From NCBI RefSeq assembly GCF_900142965.1, contig NZ_FRCQ01000003.1:1-64000 (forward strand): DNA of 64,000 nt. The letters are read 5' to 3'. The first letter of the stretch is position 1, and every line of letters begins with the position of its first letter. A program made the translations under genes and the position numbers. Source of the DNA: Rhizobacter sp. OV335 (GTDB taxonomy: Bacteria; Pseudomonadota; Gammaproteobacteria; Burkholderiales; Burkholderiaceae_C). Positions 36,318 through 45,491 of the stretch are shown piece by piece. Below the pieces are notes generated by a model. The model was not told where the DNA came from and made no database searches. It saw only the letters and a program-made list of their open reading frames with translations.

Positions 36318-38260
36318 GCGGCGCTCCTCACCGTGGCGAAGGTCTTCGCGTCGGCGATGCGCAGCTCGGCCGCGACCATGCCGCTGCGGCCGTCCTCGAA
36401 CTTCACCGCGGTCTCGATGTACTGCGAGGCCCGCCCGCCGTACAGCGCGTCGACCAGCACCTGGTAGCGCTCGCCGATGAAGCCGCGCCGCACCTTGCGC
36501 GTGCGCGTCAGCTCGCCGTCGTCGGCGTCGAGCTCCTTGTGCAGCACCAGGAAGCGGGTGACCTGGCTGCCGGCGAGCTTCTCGTCGGCGGCGAGGTCGG
36601 CGTTGACCTGCTCGACGCAGTCGCGCACCAGCTCGACCACCTCGGGCTTTTGCGCCAGGTCGGTGTAGCCGGCGTACGGCAGGTTGCGGCGCTCGGCCCA
36701 GTGGCCCACCGCCTCCATGTCGATGTTGATGAAGGCGCAGACCTTCTCGCGCCGGTCGCCGAAGGCCACCGCCTCCTTGATGTACGGAAAGAACTTCAGC
36801 TTGTTCTCGACGTACTTGGGCGCGAACATCGCGCCGTCGTTCGCGCCGCCCAGCAGCCGGCCGACGTCCTTCGCCCGGTCGATGATCTTCAGGTGGCCGT
36901 GCGCGTCGAGGAAGCCGGCGTCGCCGGTGCGGTACCAGCCGTCGGCCGACAGCACCTCGGCGGTCGCCGCCTCGTTGCGGTAGTAGCCCTTCAACAAGCC
37001 GGCCGAGCGCACCAGCACCTCGCCGTCGGCAGCAACCTTCAGCTCCACGCCGTCGATCGGCACGCCCACCGTGTCGGCGCGCGCCTGGTGGTCGGGCTGC
37101 AGGCAGACGAACACGGCGGTCTCGGTCGAGCCGTAGAGCTGCTTCAGGTTGATGCCGATCGAGCGGTAGAAGCTGAACAGGTCCGGCCCGATCGCCTCGC
37201 CGGCGGTGTAGGCCACGCGCACCCGCGACAGGCCCAGCGTGTTGCGCAGCGGGCCGTAGATCAGCAGGTTGCCGAGGCCGTAGGCGATGCGATCAAGCAG
37301 GCCGAGGCGCTGGCCGTCCATGCGCGCCGGGCCGATGCGCCGCGCCAGCGCCATGCAGCGCCGGAACAGCCAGCGCTTGGGCGCACTCGCGTCTTCCATG
37401 CGGATCATCACGCTGGTGAGCAGCGCCTCGAACACGCGCGGCGGCGCGAAGTAGTAGGTCGGCCCGATCTCCTTCAGGTCGATGCCGACGGTGGCCGCCG
37501 ATTCGGGGCAGCTGACGACGTAGCCGCAGGCCAGCCACTGGGCGTACGAGAACACGTTCTGGCCGATCCATGCCGGCGGCAGGTAGGCGAGCACCTCTTC
37601 GCGATCGGTCAGCCTGTCGAAGCGGGCGCCGGCGCGGGCCCGGTCGATCAGGCTCGCATGCGTGTGCACCACGCCCTTCGGGTGGCCGGTGGTGCCGGAG
37701 GTGAAGAACATCGCGGCCACGTCCTCGGGCCGGTTGCGCTGCAGCTCGTCGTCGACGTGGGTCGGGTGCGCGGCATTGAACAGGCGTCCGGCGGCGACCA
37801 GCGCGTCGAGCGAGGCCAGGCCCGGCTCGTCGTAGTGACGCAGCCCGCGCGGGTCGTCGAACCAGAGGTGGGTGAGGGCGGGACACTGCGGGCGGATCTC
37901 GAGCAGCTTGTCGACCTGCTCCTGGTCCTCGACCACCGCGAACGCGACGCCGGCATTGACGATCGGGAACACGAACTCGGTCGCGACGGCATCCTGGTAG
38001 AGCGGCACCGGGATCGCACCGAGCGACTGCGCGGCGAGCATCGTCGCGTACAGGCGCGGCCGGTTCTCGCCGACGACGATCACATGCTGGTCGCGCTGCA
38101 GGCCGGCCTGCGCCAGCCCGCCGGCGAGCTCGCGCACCAGCGTGGCGAGTTGCGCCCAGCTCAGCGTCTGCCAGATGCCGAACTCCTTCTCGCGCAGCGC
38201 CGGGGCGTCCGGCCGTTGCGCGGCATGGTCGAGCATCAGACGGGGGAACGTCGTCAGCAC
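36314..38260 (-). CDS. AMP-dependent acyl-CoA synthetase (long-chain fatty acid-CoA ligase type)
   Basis: Adenylate-forming enzyme of 648 residues, first gene of the liv operon. It activates a carboxylic acid as CoA thioester, possibly on the inner face of the membrane as cargo enters. ATP-binding motif: FTSGTTGHPKGVVHTH. Acid-binding A5 region: YGSTETAVFVCL. Later motifs: GWYRTGDAGFLDAHGHLKIIDRAKD. The gene starts with GTG (38260), 8 bases after AAGGAG. The C-terminal lysine region is divergent. Long-chain, cinnamate-like and bile-acid substrates are all compatible. It is preceded by the palindrome at 38324-38341. Confidence 0.86.
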   Translation of the reverse strand: MLTTFPRLMLDHAAQRPDAPALREKEFGIWQTLSWAQLATLVRELAGGLAQAGLQRDQHVIVVGENRPRLYATMLAAQSLGAIPVPLYQDAVATEFVFPIVNAGVAFAVVEDQEQVDKLLEIRPQCPALTHLWFDDPRGLRHYDEPGLASLDALVAAGRLFNAAHPTHVDDELQRNRPEDVAAMFFTSGTTGHPKGVVHTHASLIDRARAGARFDRLTDREEVLAYLPPAWIGQNVFSYAQWLACGYVVSCPESAATVGIDLKEIGPTYYFAPPRVFEALLTSVMIRMEDASAPKRWLFRRCMALARRIGPARMDGQRLGLLDRIAYGLGNLLIYGPLRNTLGLSRVRVAYTAGEAIGPDLFSFYRSIGINLKQLYGSTETAVFVCLQPDHQARADTVGVPIDGVELKVAADGEVLVRSAGLLKGYYRNEAATAEVLSADGWYRTGDAGFLDAHGHLKIIDRAKDVGRLLGGANDGAMFAPKYVENKLKFFPYIKEAVAFGDRREKVCAFINIDMEAVGHWAERRNLPYAGYTDLAQKPEVVELVRDCVEQVNADLAADEKLAGSQVTRFLVLHKELDADDGELTRTRKVRRGFIGERYQVLVDALYGGRASQYIETAVKFEDGRSGMVAAELRIADAKTFATVRSAA

Positions 38261-38297
38261 CGCGTGTCTCCTTGTTGTGTCCTGCCGTTTGCGACGA

Positions 38298-38303
38298 CTG
38301 TAC
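38298..38303 (-). promoter_or_regulatory. Candidate -10 of the CoA-ligase/liv operon
   Basis: TACAGT on the minus strand (4 of 6 matches to TATAAT), with no -35 hexamer at proper distance. The predicted start is near 38291, about 31 bases before the GTG. The promoter-proximal arm of the palindrome at 38324-38341 occupies the -35 position, which would suit an activator-dependent promoter. Confidence 0.35.
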
Positions 38304-38323
38304 GAACAAGTTTGACGCCAGGT

Positions 38324-38341
38324 TGTCGTTCTGACGACAAT
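38324..38341. promoter_or_regulatory. 18-bp perfect palindrome, candidate activator site
   Basis: TTGTCGT-TCTG-ACGACAA, 7-bp perfect arms. Written as TGTCG-N6-CGACA it has the 5-6-5 geometry of Crp-family boxes (TGTGA-N6-TCACA). Its centre, 38332.5, lies about 41.5 bp upstream of the predicted transcription start (38291), the class II activator position. The Crp/Fnr gene at 39100 and the TetR gene at 40643 are candidate binders. Confidence 0.55.
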
Positions 38342-38374
38342 CTTCGGGACATCCCCCTTCGGTCTTACCCGGGG

Positions 38375-39016
38375 CTACGCGCCGATCGTGCGCAGGCCGG
38401 TCGGCGTGTGGATGTGCGCGACGAGGCGGGGCGTGGCGCCTGCGGGGAGCGGCGACACGCGAACGGTCTGGTCCAGGCCGAGCGTCGCGAGCAAGGCCGT
38501 CACCCGATCAGGCTCCGGATGCTGGGCCTCGAAGCTGTGCAGGCTGCAGCCCACGTCCTGAAGGCGAGAGGCCGGGTGCACGGGCGCCTGCCATTCGATG
38601 AGCGCCGGTGCGATGCCCTCCATCGGCAAGCTCCCGTCAGACGGGATGGTGATGAGCCACTGCAACGTGGCGCGGGTGATCGGCTCGACCGTGCCCAGCG
38701 CTTCGGAAGCGGCCGCGGCGGCGTGCCGGATGTCGTTGGTGCGCGCGACCCAGTTGGACAGGCGGGGCGGGGTATCCGGTCGCAGCGTGTCCAACGCAAA
38801 CCAGCGCGGTCGGGTCGGCGCAGGCGCGTCGGGATTCACCGCGATGACCTCGAGGAAGAGGCTGTCGCCCAGGCGCAGCAGCAGGTTGTGCGTGCCCATG
38901 CGTGGGTGCTCGCCACCGGCCTGCATCTCGACGCCGAGCGCATCGCGGACGAACGCGGCACCTTGCGCCAAGGTGGGCGCGGTGACGGTGATGTGGTCGA
39001 GCTGGCAGCGGCGCAT
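38375..39016 (-). CDS. VOC-superfamily (glyoxalase-like) protein
   Basis: 213 residues resembling the Glyoxalase_3 group: MRRCQLDHITVTAPTLAQGAAFVRDALGV at the start, then MGTHNLLLRLGDSLFLEVIAVNP. A second half covers LHSFEAQHPEPDRVTALLATLGL. His8 in LDHITV and Glu in LFLEVI fit metal-ligand positions of the VOC fold. The ATG at 39016 has GAGG 8 bases upstream; the frame is open 8 codons further. The substrate is unknown. It is upstream of the acyl-CoA synthetase but separated by the promoter region. Confidence 0.75.
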   Translation of the reverse strand: MRRCQLDHITVTAPTLAQGAAFVRDALGVEMQAGGEHPRMGTHNLLLRLGDSLFLEVIAVNPDAPAPTRPRWFALDTLRPDTPPRLSNWVARTNDIRHAAAAASEALGTVEPITRATLQWLITIPSDGSLPMEGIAPALIEWQAPVHPASRLQDVGCSLHSFEAQHPEPDRVTALLATLGLDQTVRVSPLPAGATPRLVAHIHTPTGLRTIGA

Positions 39017-39099
39017 CGAAGATCCTCGGGGGCAGGTCACCCCGATTCTGCGGGACGGCGTTTCGCATAGAGTTCAAGCGATGACGCGAGGGCGGATCC

Positions 39100-39918
39100 A
39101 TGGGCGCAGCGATTCCACCGGTGGTGCAGAAGGCGGGGCAGCCGCCGCTGCGGGTGCGCGCCCGCCAGGCCAGCGTCGACGAGCTGCGCGACATCCCCTG
39201 GCTGCAGTCGCTGCAGGCCGATGAACGCGAGCGCGCGGTCGACGACCTGAAGGTGGTGCAGGTCGAGGCCGGCGAGCTGCTGTGCCGCGTCGGCAAGCCG
39301 GCGACCTTCTGGTTCGGTGTGGTCGACGGGCTGCTGAAGATGAGCAACGACTCGGCGCTCGGCATGCCGATCACCTTCACCGGCGTGCCGCCCGGCGGCT
39401 GGTTCGGCGAGGGCACGGTGCTGAAGCGCGAGGTCTACCGCTACAACATCCAGGCGCTGCGCAAGAGCGTGGTGGCGGGCATCACGGTCGAGACCTTCCA
39501 CTGGCTGATCGACCGCAGCATTCCGTTCAACCGCTTCGTGATGCAGCAGCTGAACGAGCGCCTAGGCCAGTTCATCGGGGCGCGCGAGATCGACCGGCTG
39601 AACGATCCGGATGCGCGGGTGGCGCGCAGCCTGGCCTCGCTGTTCCATCCGGTGCTGTATCCGGGGGTCGGCACCTTGCTGCGGATCACGCAGCAGGAGC
39701 TGGGCTACCTGGTCGGGCTGTCGCGGCAGCGGGTGAATGAGGCGCTGCATGCGCTGCAGGCCGAAGGCTTGATCCGCATCGAGTACGGCGGGCTGCGGGT
39801 GATCGACCTCGAAGGCTTGCGTCGACGCCTGCAGCGTCCCGCCGAGGCTGGCGCTACTCCTCCAGCTCCGCCTTTGCCATCTCCACATCCAGCCGCTCCA
39901 TCGCATCGGCCGGGTTGA
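39100..39918 (+). CDS. Crp/Fnr-family transcriptional regulator
   Basis: 272 residues: an N-terminal cyclic-nucleotide-binding-like domain (LQADERERAVDDLKVVQVEAGELLCRVG ... FWFGVVDGLLKMSND ... PPGGWFGEGTVLKRE), a long dimerisation helix, and a C-terminal winged helix with LLRITQQELGYLVGLSRQRVNEALHALQAEGLIRI. The recognition helix reads SRQRVNEAL, where Crp has SRETVGR, so a different half-site from TGTGA is expected. No N-terminal Fnr-type cysteine cluster is present. The last 20 residues are Pro-rich. Its 3' end overlaps the convergent TPR gene by 65 bp. It may activate the neighbouring CoA-ligase/liv operon. Confidence 0.88.
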   Translation: MGAAIPPVVQKAGQPPLRVRARQASVDELRDIPWLQSLQADERERAVDDLKVVQVEAGELLCRVGKPATFWFGVVDGLLKMSNDSALGMPITFTGVPPGGWFGEGTVLKREVYRYNIQALRKSVVAGITVETFHWLIDRSIPFNRFVMQQLNERLGQFIGAREIDRLNDPDARVARSLASLFHPVLYPGVGTLLRITQQELGYLVGLSRQRVNEALHALQAEGLIRIEYGGLRVIDLEGLRRRLQRPAEAGATPPAPPLPSPHPAAPSHRPG

Positions 39919-40627
39919 AGGCGGCCGCATCGGCATACAGCTGCTCGGCCTCCTTCATCTTCTTGTCGCCCTCGAGCATCACCAGCCCGTTCGCGTACTC
40001 CACCATCGCGATCGCCGAATCCGGGTTCAGCTTCAGCGCGGTCTTGAACGCCGCCAGCCCCGCCTCCTTGCTCGCCCCTTGCGTGCGCCCGAGCAGCGAG
40101 CCCACCTTGTCGATCACCTCGGCGTGGAAGGTGCCGAGACCGATGTGCGCGTCGGCATGCTTCGGCTGCAGCTTGATCGCCGTCTCCAACGCGCCCTTGA
40201 CCTTGCTGCCCAGCCCCTGCGTCAGCGCCTTCGCGACGCTGATGCCCTGGCTGTAGCGCCCGAGCGCATAGGCCGACAGGTACCAGGCGTTCGCGTTCTT
40301 CGGGTCTTCGGCGGCCTGCGCCTCGGCGCGCTCGGCGACCTCCTGGAACAGCGCGAGCTTGGTCTTCTCGTTCTTCTCCAGGTAGTTCGCATAGATGGCC
40401 TGCGCCTTGTTGGCCACCGTGATGCCAGCACCGCCCGCCTTCAGCCCGGCCTCGGTCGCCTTCTGGAACTCGCCGGCATGGAACAGCGCCCAGGCGGCCA
40501 GCACTTTGTCGTCCTTCGGCAGCGGCTCGGCATCGCCGGCATGCAGCCGGGCCCACTTCTTCTTCAGGCTCGCGGCGTCGAAGCTGTACTCGGCGGCGTC
40601 GTACGGGAAAGCGGTCCACTTGGCCAT
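39854..40627 (-). CDS. Tetratricopeptide-like helical repeat protein
   Basis: 257 residues, no signal peptide. It begins MAKWTAFPYDAAEYSFDAASLKKKWARLH and contains several TPR-like helical pairs: VLAAWALFHAGEFQKATEAGLKAG, NANAWYLSAYALGRYSQG, HADAHIGLGTFHAEVIDKVGS, and SAIAMVEYANGLVMLEGDKKMKEAEQLYADAAAFNPADAM. Probably a cytoplasmic scaffold; partner unknown. It overlaps the Crp/Fnr gene tail-to-tail by 65 bp and is 15 bp downstream of the TetR gene, so TetR and this protein are likely one transcript. Confidence 0.78.
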   Translation of the reverse strand: MAKWTAFPYDAAEYSFDAASLKKKWARLHAGDAEPLPKDDKVLAAWALFHAGEFQKATEAGLKAGGAGITVANKAQAIYANYLEKNEKTKLALFQEVAERAEAQAAEDPKNANAWYLSAYALGRYSQGISVAKALTQGLGSKVKGALETAIKLQPKHADAHIGLGTFHAEVIDKVGSLLGRTQGASKEAGLAAFKTALKLNPDSAIAMVEYANGLVMLEGDKKMKEAEQLYADAAAFNPADAMERLDVEMAKAELEE

Positions 40628-40642
40628 GGTTGTCTCCTGGGG

Positions 40643-41353
40643 TCAGCGCTTCGGCAGCGCACTCTGGTAGTTGCCGACCAGCGCGAGCAGGTGTTCGCGC
40701 GCGGCGGCATCGAGGTAGGGCGTCAGCAGGCTCAGCACATGGAAGGCGCCGCGCAGCAGCGCCGCGCCGGCACCCTCGGGCTCGAGCGCGCGGCGCGGGT
40801 CACGCACGTACTCGTAGCTCAGCCAGTAGGTCAGCACCACCACCATCGCGGTGGCGACCGGTTCGGTCTCGCGGCTGTCGAAGGAGGACTTGCCGGGCTT
40901 GGCGGCCTTGGTGATGGCGCCGCCGCGCACCAGGCCGGCGAGCACCGCGCGCACCGCGCGCGATTTCTCGTCGAGGATCTTCTGGAACTGCGTCTCCAGC
41001 CGGCGGTTCTTCGACAGCAGGTCGTTCAGGTCGCGGTACAGGAAGCGGTACTGCCAGATCAGCTCGAACAGCATGTGGAAGAACAGCCAGGCGTCCTCGA
41101 CATGGCGCACGTCGTCGGCCGCACGCAGCAGCTCGCCAAGGGATTGCTCGTAGCGGCCGAACAGCGTGTTGATCAGCTCGTCCTTGGCGGGGTAGTGGTA
41201 GTACAGGTTCCCAGGGCTGATCTTCAGCTCGGCCGAGATCAGCGTGGTCGAGACATTCGGTTCGCCGAAGCGGTTGAACAGGTCGAGTGCCACTTCGAGG
41301 ATGCGCTCGGCGGTGCGGCGCGGCGGCTTCGGGTCTTTCGATGCGGTGGCCAT
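40643..41353 (-). CDS. TetR-family transcriptional regulator
   Basis: 236 residues. The N-terminal HTH is RTAERILEVALDLFNRFGEPNVSTTLISAELKISPGNLYYHYPAKDELI, the classical TetR pattern. The C-terminal ligand/dimer domain (about residues 70-236) resembles the TetR_C group with long helices. The ATG at 41353 gives MATASKDPKPPRRT; an in-frame TTG 51 bases upstream is possible. No clear ribosome-binding site precedes it. The 12-base word GTTGTCGTTCTG just upstream (41358-41369) is shared with the palindrome at 38324, so autoregulation or a shared regulator is possible. Confidence 0.88.
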   Translation of the reverse strand: MATASKDPKPPRRTAERILEVALDLFNRFGEPNVSTTLISAELKISPGNLYYHYPAKDELINTLFGRYEQSLGELLRAADDVRHVEDAWLFFHMLFELIWQYRFLYRDLNDLLSKNRRLETQFQKILDEKSRAVRAVLAGLVRGGAITKAAKPGKSSFDSRETEPVATAMVVVLTYWLSYEYVRDPRRALEPEGAGAALLRGAFHVLSLLTPYLDAAAREHLLALVGNYQSALPKR

Positions 41354-41498
41354 CGTCGTTGTCGTTCTGGCGTGGAGCGCGGGGCAGGTCCCTTGCGCGG
41401 GCAATCTAGCACCAAGTTCCGCGCTGGCCGGCCGGTATTTGCCCGTGCCAGCAGGAATGGCGGGCGCTGCCTACAATCGCCGCCTCTTCCGGATCAAC

Positions 41499-42419
41499 AT
41501 GCCAGCCATCTCGTTCCAGCAGGTCAGCAAGACCTATCGCTCAAAAAGCGCGCACAACGAGGTGCGCGCCCTGTCCGAAGTCAGCATGGACATCGAGCCC
41601 GGCGAGTTCTTCGGGCTGCTCGGGCCCAACGGCGCCGGCAAGACCACGCTGATCAGCATCCTCGCCGGCCTGTCGCAGGCCACCAGCGGGCGCGTGCTGG
41701 TGCATGGCCATGACGTCGTCACCGACTACGCAGCCGCGCGCCGCAGCCTGGGCATCGTGCCGCAGGAACTGGTGTTCGACCCGTTCTTCACGGTGCGCGA
41801 GGCGCTGGTGATCCAGAGCGGCTACTTCGGCGTGCGCGGCAACGACGCCTGGATCGACGAGCTGCTGCACCACCTCGGCCTGGCCGACAAGGCCAACGCC
41901 AACATGCGCCAGCTGTCCGGCGGCATGAAGCGCCGCGTGCTGGTCGCGCAGGCGCTGGTGCACCGCCCGCCGGTGATCGTGCTCGACGAGCCGACCGCCG
42001 GCGTCGACGTCGAGCTGCGCCAGACGCTGTGGCACTTCATCGCGCGCCTCAACAAGGAAGGCCACACGGTGCTGCTGACCACCCACTACCTCGAAGAGGC
42101 CGAGGCGCTGTGCAACCGCATCGCGATGCTGAAGCAGGGCCGGGTGGTGGCACTCGACCGCACCTCGGCGCTGCTGGCCGGCACCGCGAGCACGATGCTG
42201 CGCTTCAAGATGGATGCGCCGCTGCCGGCCTCGCTGGCCGCGCAGTCGCGCGTGACCGGGCGCATCGTGCAGATCAAGGCGCATGACGCGCACGAGGTCG
42301 AGACGGTGCTGGGCGTGCTGCGCGCCGCCGGCTGCCAGCCGGAAGACCTGGAGATCGGCCGCGCCGACCTGGAGGACGTGTTCCTCGACATCATGAACGG
42401 CCCCGAGGTGAAGGCATGA
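41499..42419 (+). CDS. ABC-2 type exporter ATPase (YadG/NodI-like)
   Basis: 306 residues. Walker A is GPNGAGKTTLISIL, signature LSGGMKRRVLVAQAL, Walker B PPVIVLDEPTAGVD, switch His in LLTTHYLEEAEAL. The C-terminal region, about residues 225-306, is the usual substrate/regulatory extension of this group. It powers the permease encoded next, with a 4-base overlap. TACAAT at 41472-41477 could be a -10 box 22 bases before the ATG; no matching -35 was found. The cargo is unknown. In betaproteobacteria this pair often sits just before bolA-murA, next to mla lipid-transport genes, as far as I recall. Confidence 0.9.
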   Translation: MPAISFQQVSKTYRSKSAHNEVRALSEVSMDIEPGEFFGLLGPNGAGKTTLISILAGLSQATSGRVLVHGHDVVTDYAAARRSLGIVPQELVFDPFFTVREALVIQSGYFGVRGNDAWIDELLHHLGLADKANANMRQLSGGMKRRVLVAQALVHRPPVIVLDEPTAGVDVELRQTLWHFIARLNKEGHTVLLTTHYLEEAEALCNRIAMLKQGRVVALDRTSALLAGTASTMLRFKMDAPLPASLAAQSRVTGRIVQIKAHDAHEVETVLGVLRAAGCQPEDLEIGRADLEDVFLDIMNGPEVKA

Positions 42420-43192
42420 GCGCTGTCCCTGGCTTGTTGTCGGGCACGCGCACGCTGCTCTACAAGGAGGTGCTGCGCTTCTGGAAGGTCAGCTTCCAGA
42501 CCGTTGCCGCGCCGGTGCTGACGGCCGTGCTGTACCTGCTGATCTTCGGCCACGCGCTCGAAGACCATGTGAAGGTCTACGGCACCGTCAGCTACACCGC
42601 GTTCCTGATCCCCGGCCTGGTGATGATGAGCGTGCTGCAGAACGCGTTCGCCAACAGCAGCTCGTCGCTGATCCAGAGCAAGATCACCGGCAACCTGGTG
42701 TTCCTGCTGGTCACGCCGCTCAGCCACTGGGCCTGGTTCCTGGCCTACGTCGGCGCGGCCATCGTGCGCGGGCTGGTGGTCGGGCTGGGCGTGCTGCTGG
42801 TGACGGCATGGTTCGCGCCGCTGACGGTCGCGCAGCCGCTGTGGATCCTGGTGTTCGCGATCGCCGGGGCCGCGCTGATGGGCGCGCTCGGGCTGGTGGC
42901 CGGCCTGTGGGCCGAGAAGTTCGACCAGATCGCCGCGTTCCAGAACTTCATCGTGATGCCGATGACCTTCCTGTCGGGGGTCTTCTACTCGGTGCATTCG
43001 CTGCCGCCGCTGTGGCTGAAGGTGAGCCACCTGAATCCGTTCTTCTACATGATCGACGGCTTCCGGCACGGTTTCTTCGGCGTCAGCGACGTGTCGCCGT
43101 GGACCAGCCTGGCGGTGGTGGCGGGCAGCCTGGCGGTGGTCTGCGGGCTGTGCCTGCACCTGCTGCGCATCGGCTACAAGATCCGGCACTGA
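42416..43192 (+). CDS. ABC-2 type exporter permease (YadH-like)
   Basis: 258 residues with six hydrophobic segments, among them VAAPVLTAVLYLLIFGHAL, FLIPGLVMMSVLQNAFANSSSS and FIVMPMTFLSGVFYSVHSLPP, the ABC2_membrane signature. The C-terminus ends GLCLHLLRIGYKIRH. It pairs with the preceding ATPase (ATGA overlap). Confidence 0.9.
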   Translation: MSAVPGLLSGTRTLLYKEVLRFWKVSFQTVAAPVLTAVLYLLIFGHALEDHVKVYGTVSYTAFLIPGLVMMSVLQNAFANSSSSLIQSKITGNLVFLLVTPLSHWAWFLAYVGAAIVRGLVVGLGVLLVTAWFAPLTVAQPLWILVFAIAGAALMGALGLVAGLWAEKFDQIAAFQNFIVMPMTFLSGVFYSVHSLPPLWLKVSHLNPFFYMIDGFRHGFFGVSDVSPWTSLAVVAGSLAVVCGLCLHLLRIGYKIRH

Positions 43193-43231
43193 TCCTCCGG
43201 GCTTTCCGGCTGGGTGATAATCGCCGTCCTT

Positions 43232-43504
43232 ATGGCCGACCCCACCCCCGACGACGTCCAGCGCTACATCGCGCAAGGGCTCGCCTGCGAGCACTTGCAG
43301 GTCGAGGGCGATGGCCGCCACTTCTTCGCCACCATCGTGTCGGCGGAGTTCGAAGGTGCCAGCCGCGTCGCGCGCCACCAGCGCGTCTACAAGGCCCTGG
43401 GCGATAGAATGCGCGAGCAAATCCACGCGCTGTCGATGAAGACCCTCACGCCCGCCGAGTGGGCCCACGCTGCCGAGCCCGCCTCGGCCCACCACCACCA
43501 CTGA
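43232..43504 (+). CDS. BolA/IbaG-family protein
   Basis: 90 residues, BolA fold: [49 protein letters not shown] shows the conserved GDGxHF segment and the RxxRHQxVY motif. Its location directly before murA matches IbaG (YrbA) of gammaproteobacteria, which works with monothiol glutaredoxins in iron-sulfur trafficking. The ATG at 43232 is preferred over an upstream GTG. GATAAT at 43215-43220 could be a -10 box, giving an almost leaderless mRNA. The C-terminus ends in a natural His4. Confidence 0.85.
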   Translation: MADPTPDDVQRYIAQGLACEHLQVEGDGRHFFATIVSAEFEGASRVARHQRVYKALGDRMREQIHALSMKTLTPAEWAHAAEPASAHHHH

Positions 43505-43587
43505 ACCCAGCCGCAGTGTCCGCTGCGGCTGGCGGGCCTGCGGGTGCAGGTCATCCAGCCGTGTCGGGCCTGGGCGATTCCCACGCC

Positions 43588-44846
<1,259 letters not shown>

Positions 44847-44847
<1 letters not shown>

Positions 44848-45491
44848 TGCTGACGCTCGCCCTGTCAAAAGGTCGGATCTTCGACGAGACGCTGCCGCTG
44901 CTGAAGGCAGCCGGCATCGAGGTGACCGAGGACCCGGAGAAGTCGCGCAAGCTGATCCTGGGCACCAACCAGCCCGAGGTGCGTGTGGTGCTGGTGCGCG
45001 CGACCGACGTGCCCACCTATGTGCAGTACGGCGGCGCCGACCTCGGCGTGGCCGGCAAGGACATCCTGCTGGAGCACGGCGGCCAAGGGCTGTACCAGCC
45101 GCTCGACCTGCGCATCGCGAAGTGCCGCATGAGCGTCGCGGTGCGGGCCGATTTCGACTATGCCGCGGCCGTCAAGCAGGGCTCGCGCATCCGCGTCGCG
45201 ACCAAGTACGTCGGCGTCGCGCGCGACCACTTCGCCGAGAAGGGCGTGCACGTCGACCTGATCAAGCTGTACGGCTCGATGGAACTCGCGCCGCTGACCG
45301 GCCTGGCCGATGCCATCGTCGACCTGGTGTCGACCGGCAGCACGCTGAAGGCCAACCACCTGGTCGAGGTCGAGGAGATCATGCAGATCTCGTCGCGCCT
45401 GGTCGTCAACCAGGCGGCGCTGAAGCTCAAGCGCGAGCCCTTGCGCCAGATCATCGATGCCTTTTCCACTGCCATAGAGTCCCGACCATGA
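44847..45491 (+). CDS. hisG: ATP phosphoribosyltransferase, short form
   Basis: First enzyme of histidine synthesis, condensing ATP with PRPP. The 214-residue product is the short HisG form lacking the C-terminal regulatory domain; such enzymes need the HisZ subunit, which is not in this window. Motifs: [20 protein letters not shown] at the start and [20 protein letters not shown], the PRPP loop. The start overlaps murA and the stop overlaps hisD by 4 bases. Confidence 0.96.

Noticed and set aside
36311-39070. A 919-codon plus-strand open frame opposite the acyl-CoA synthetase
   Set aside because: Composition typical of antisense frames (His/Gln/Arg/Val-rich), no domain motifs, and the opposite strand encodes a complete adenylate-forming enzyme.
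43493-43504. His-His-His-His C-terminus of the BolA protein as an engineered tag
   Set aside because: Only four His codons in a natural chromosomal context directly before the stop; nothing else suggests engineering.
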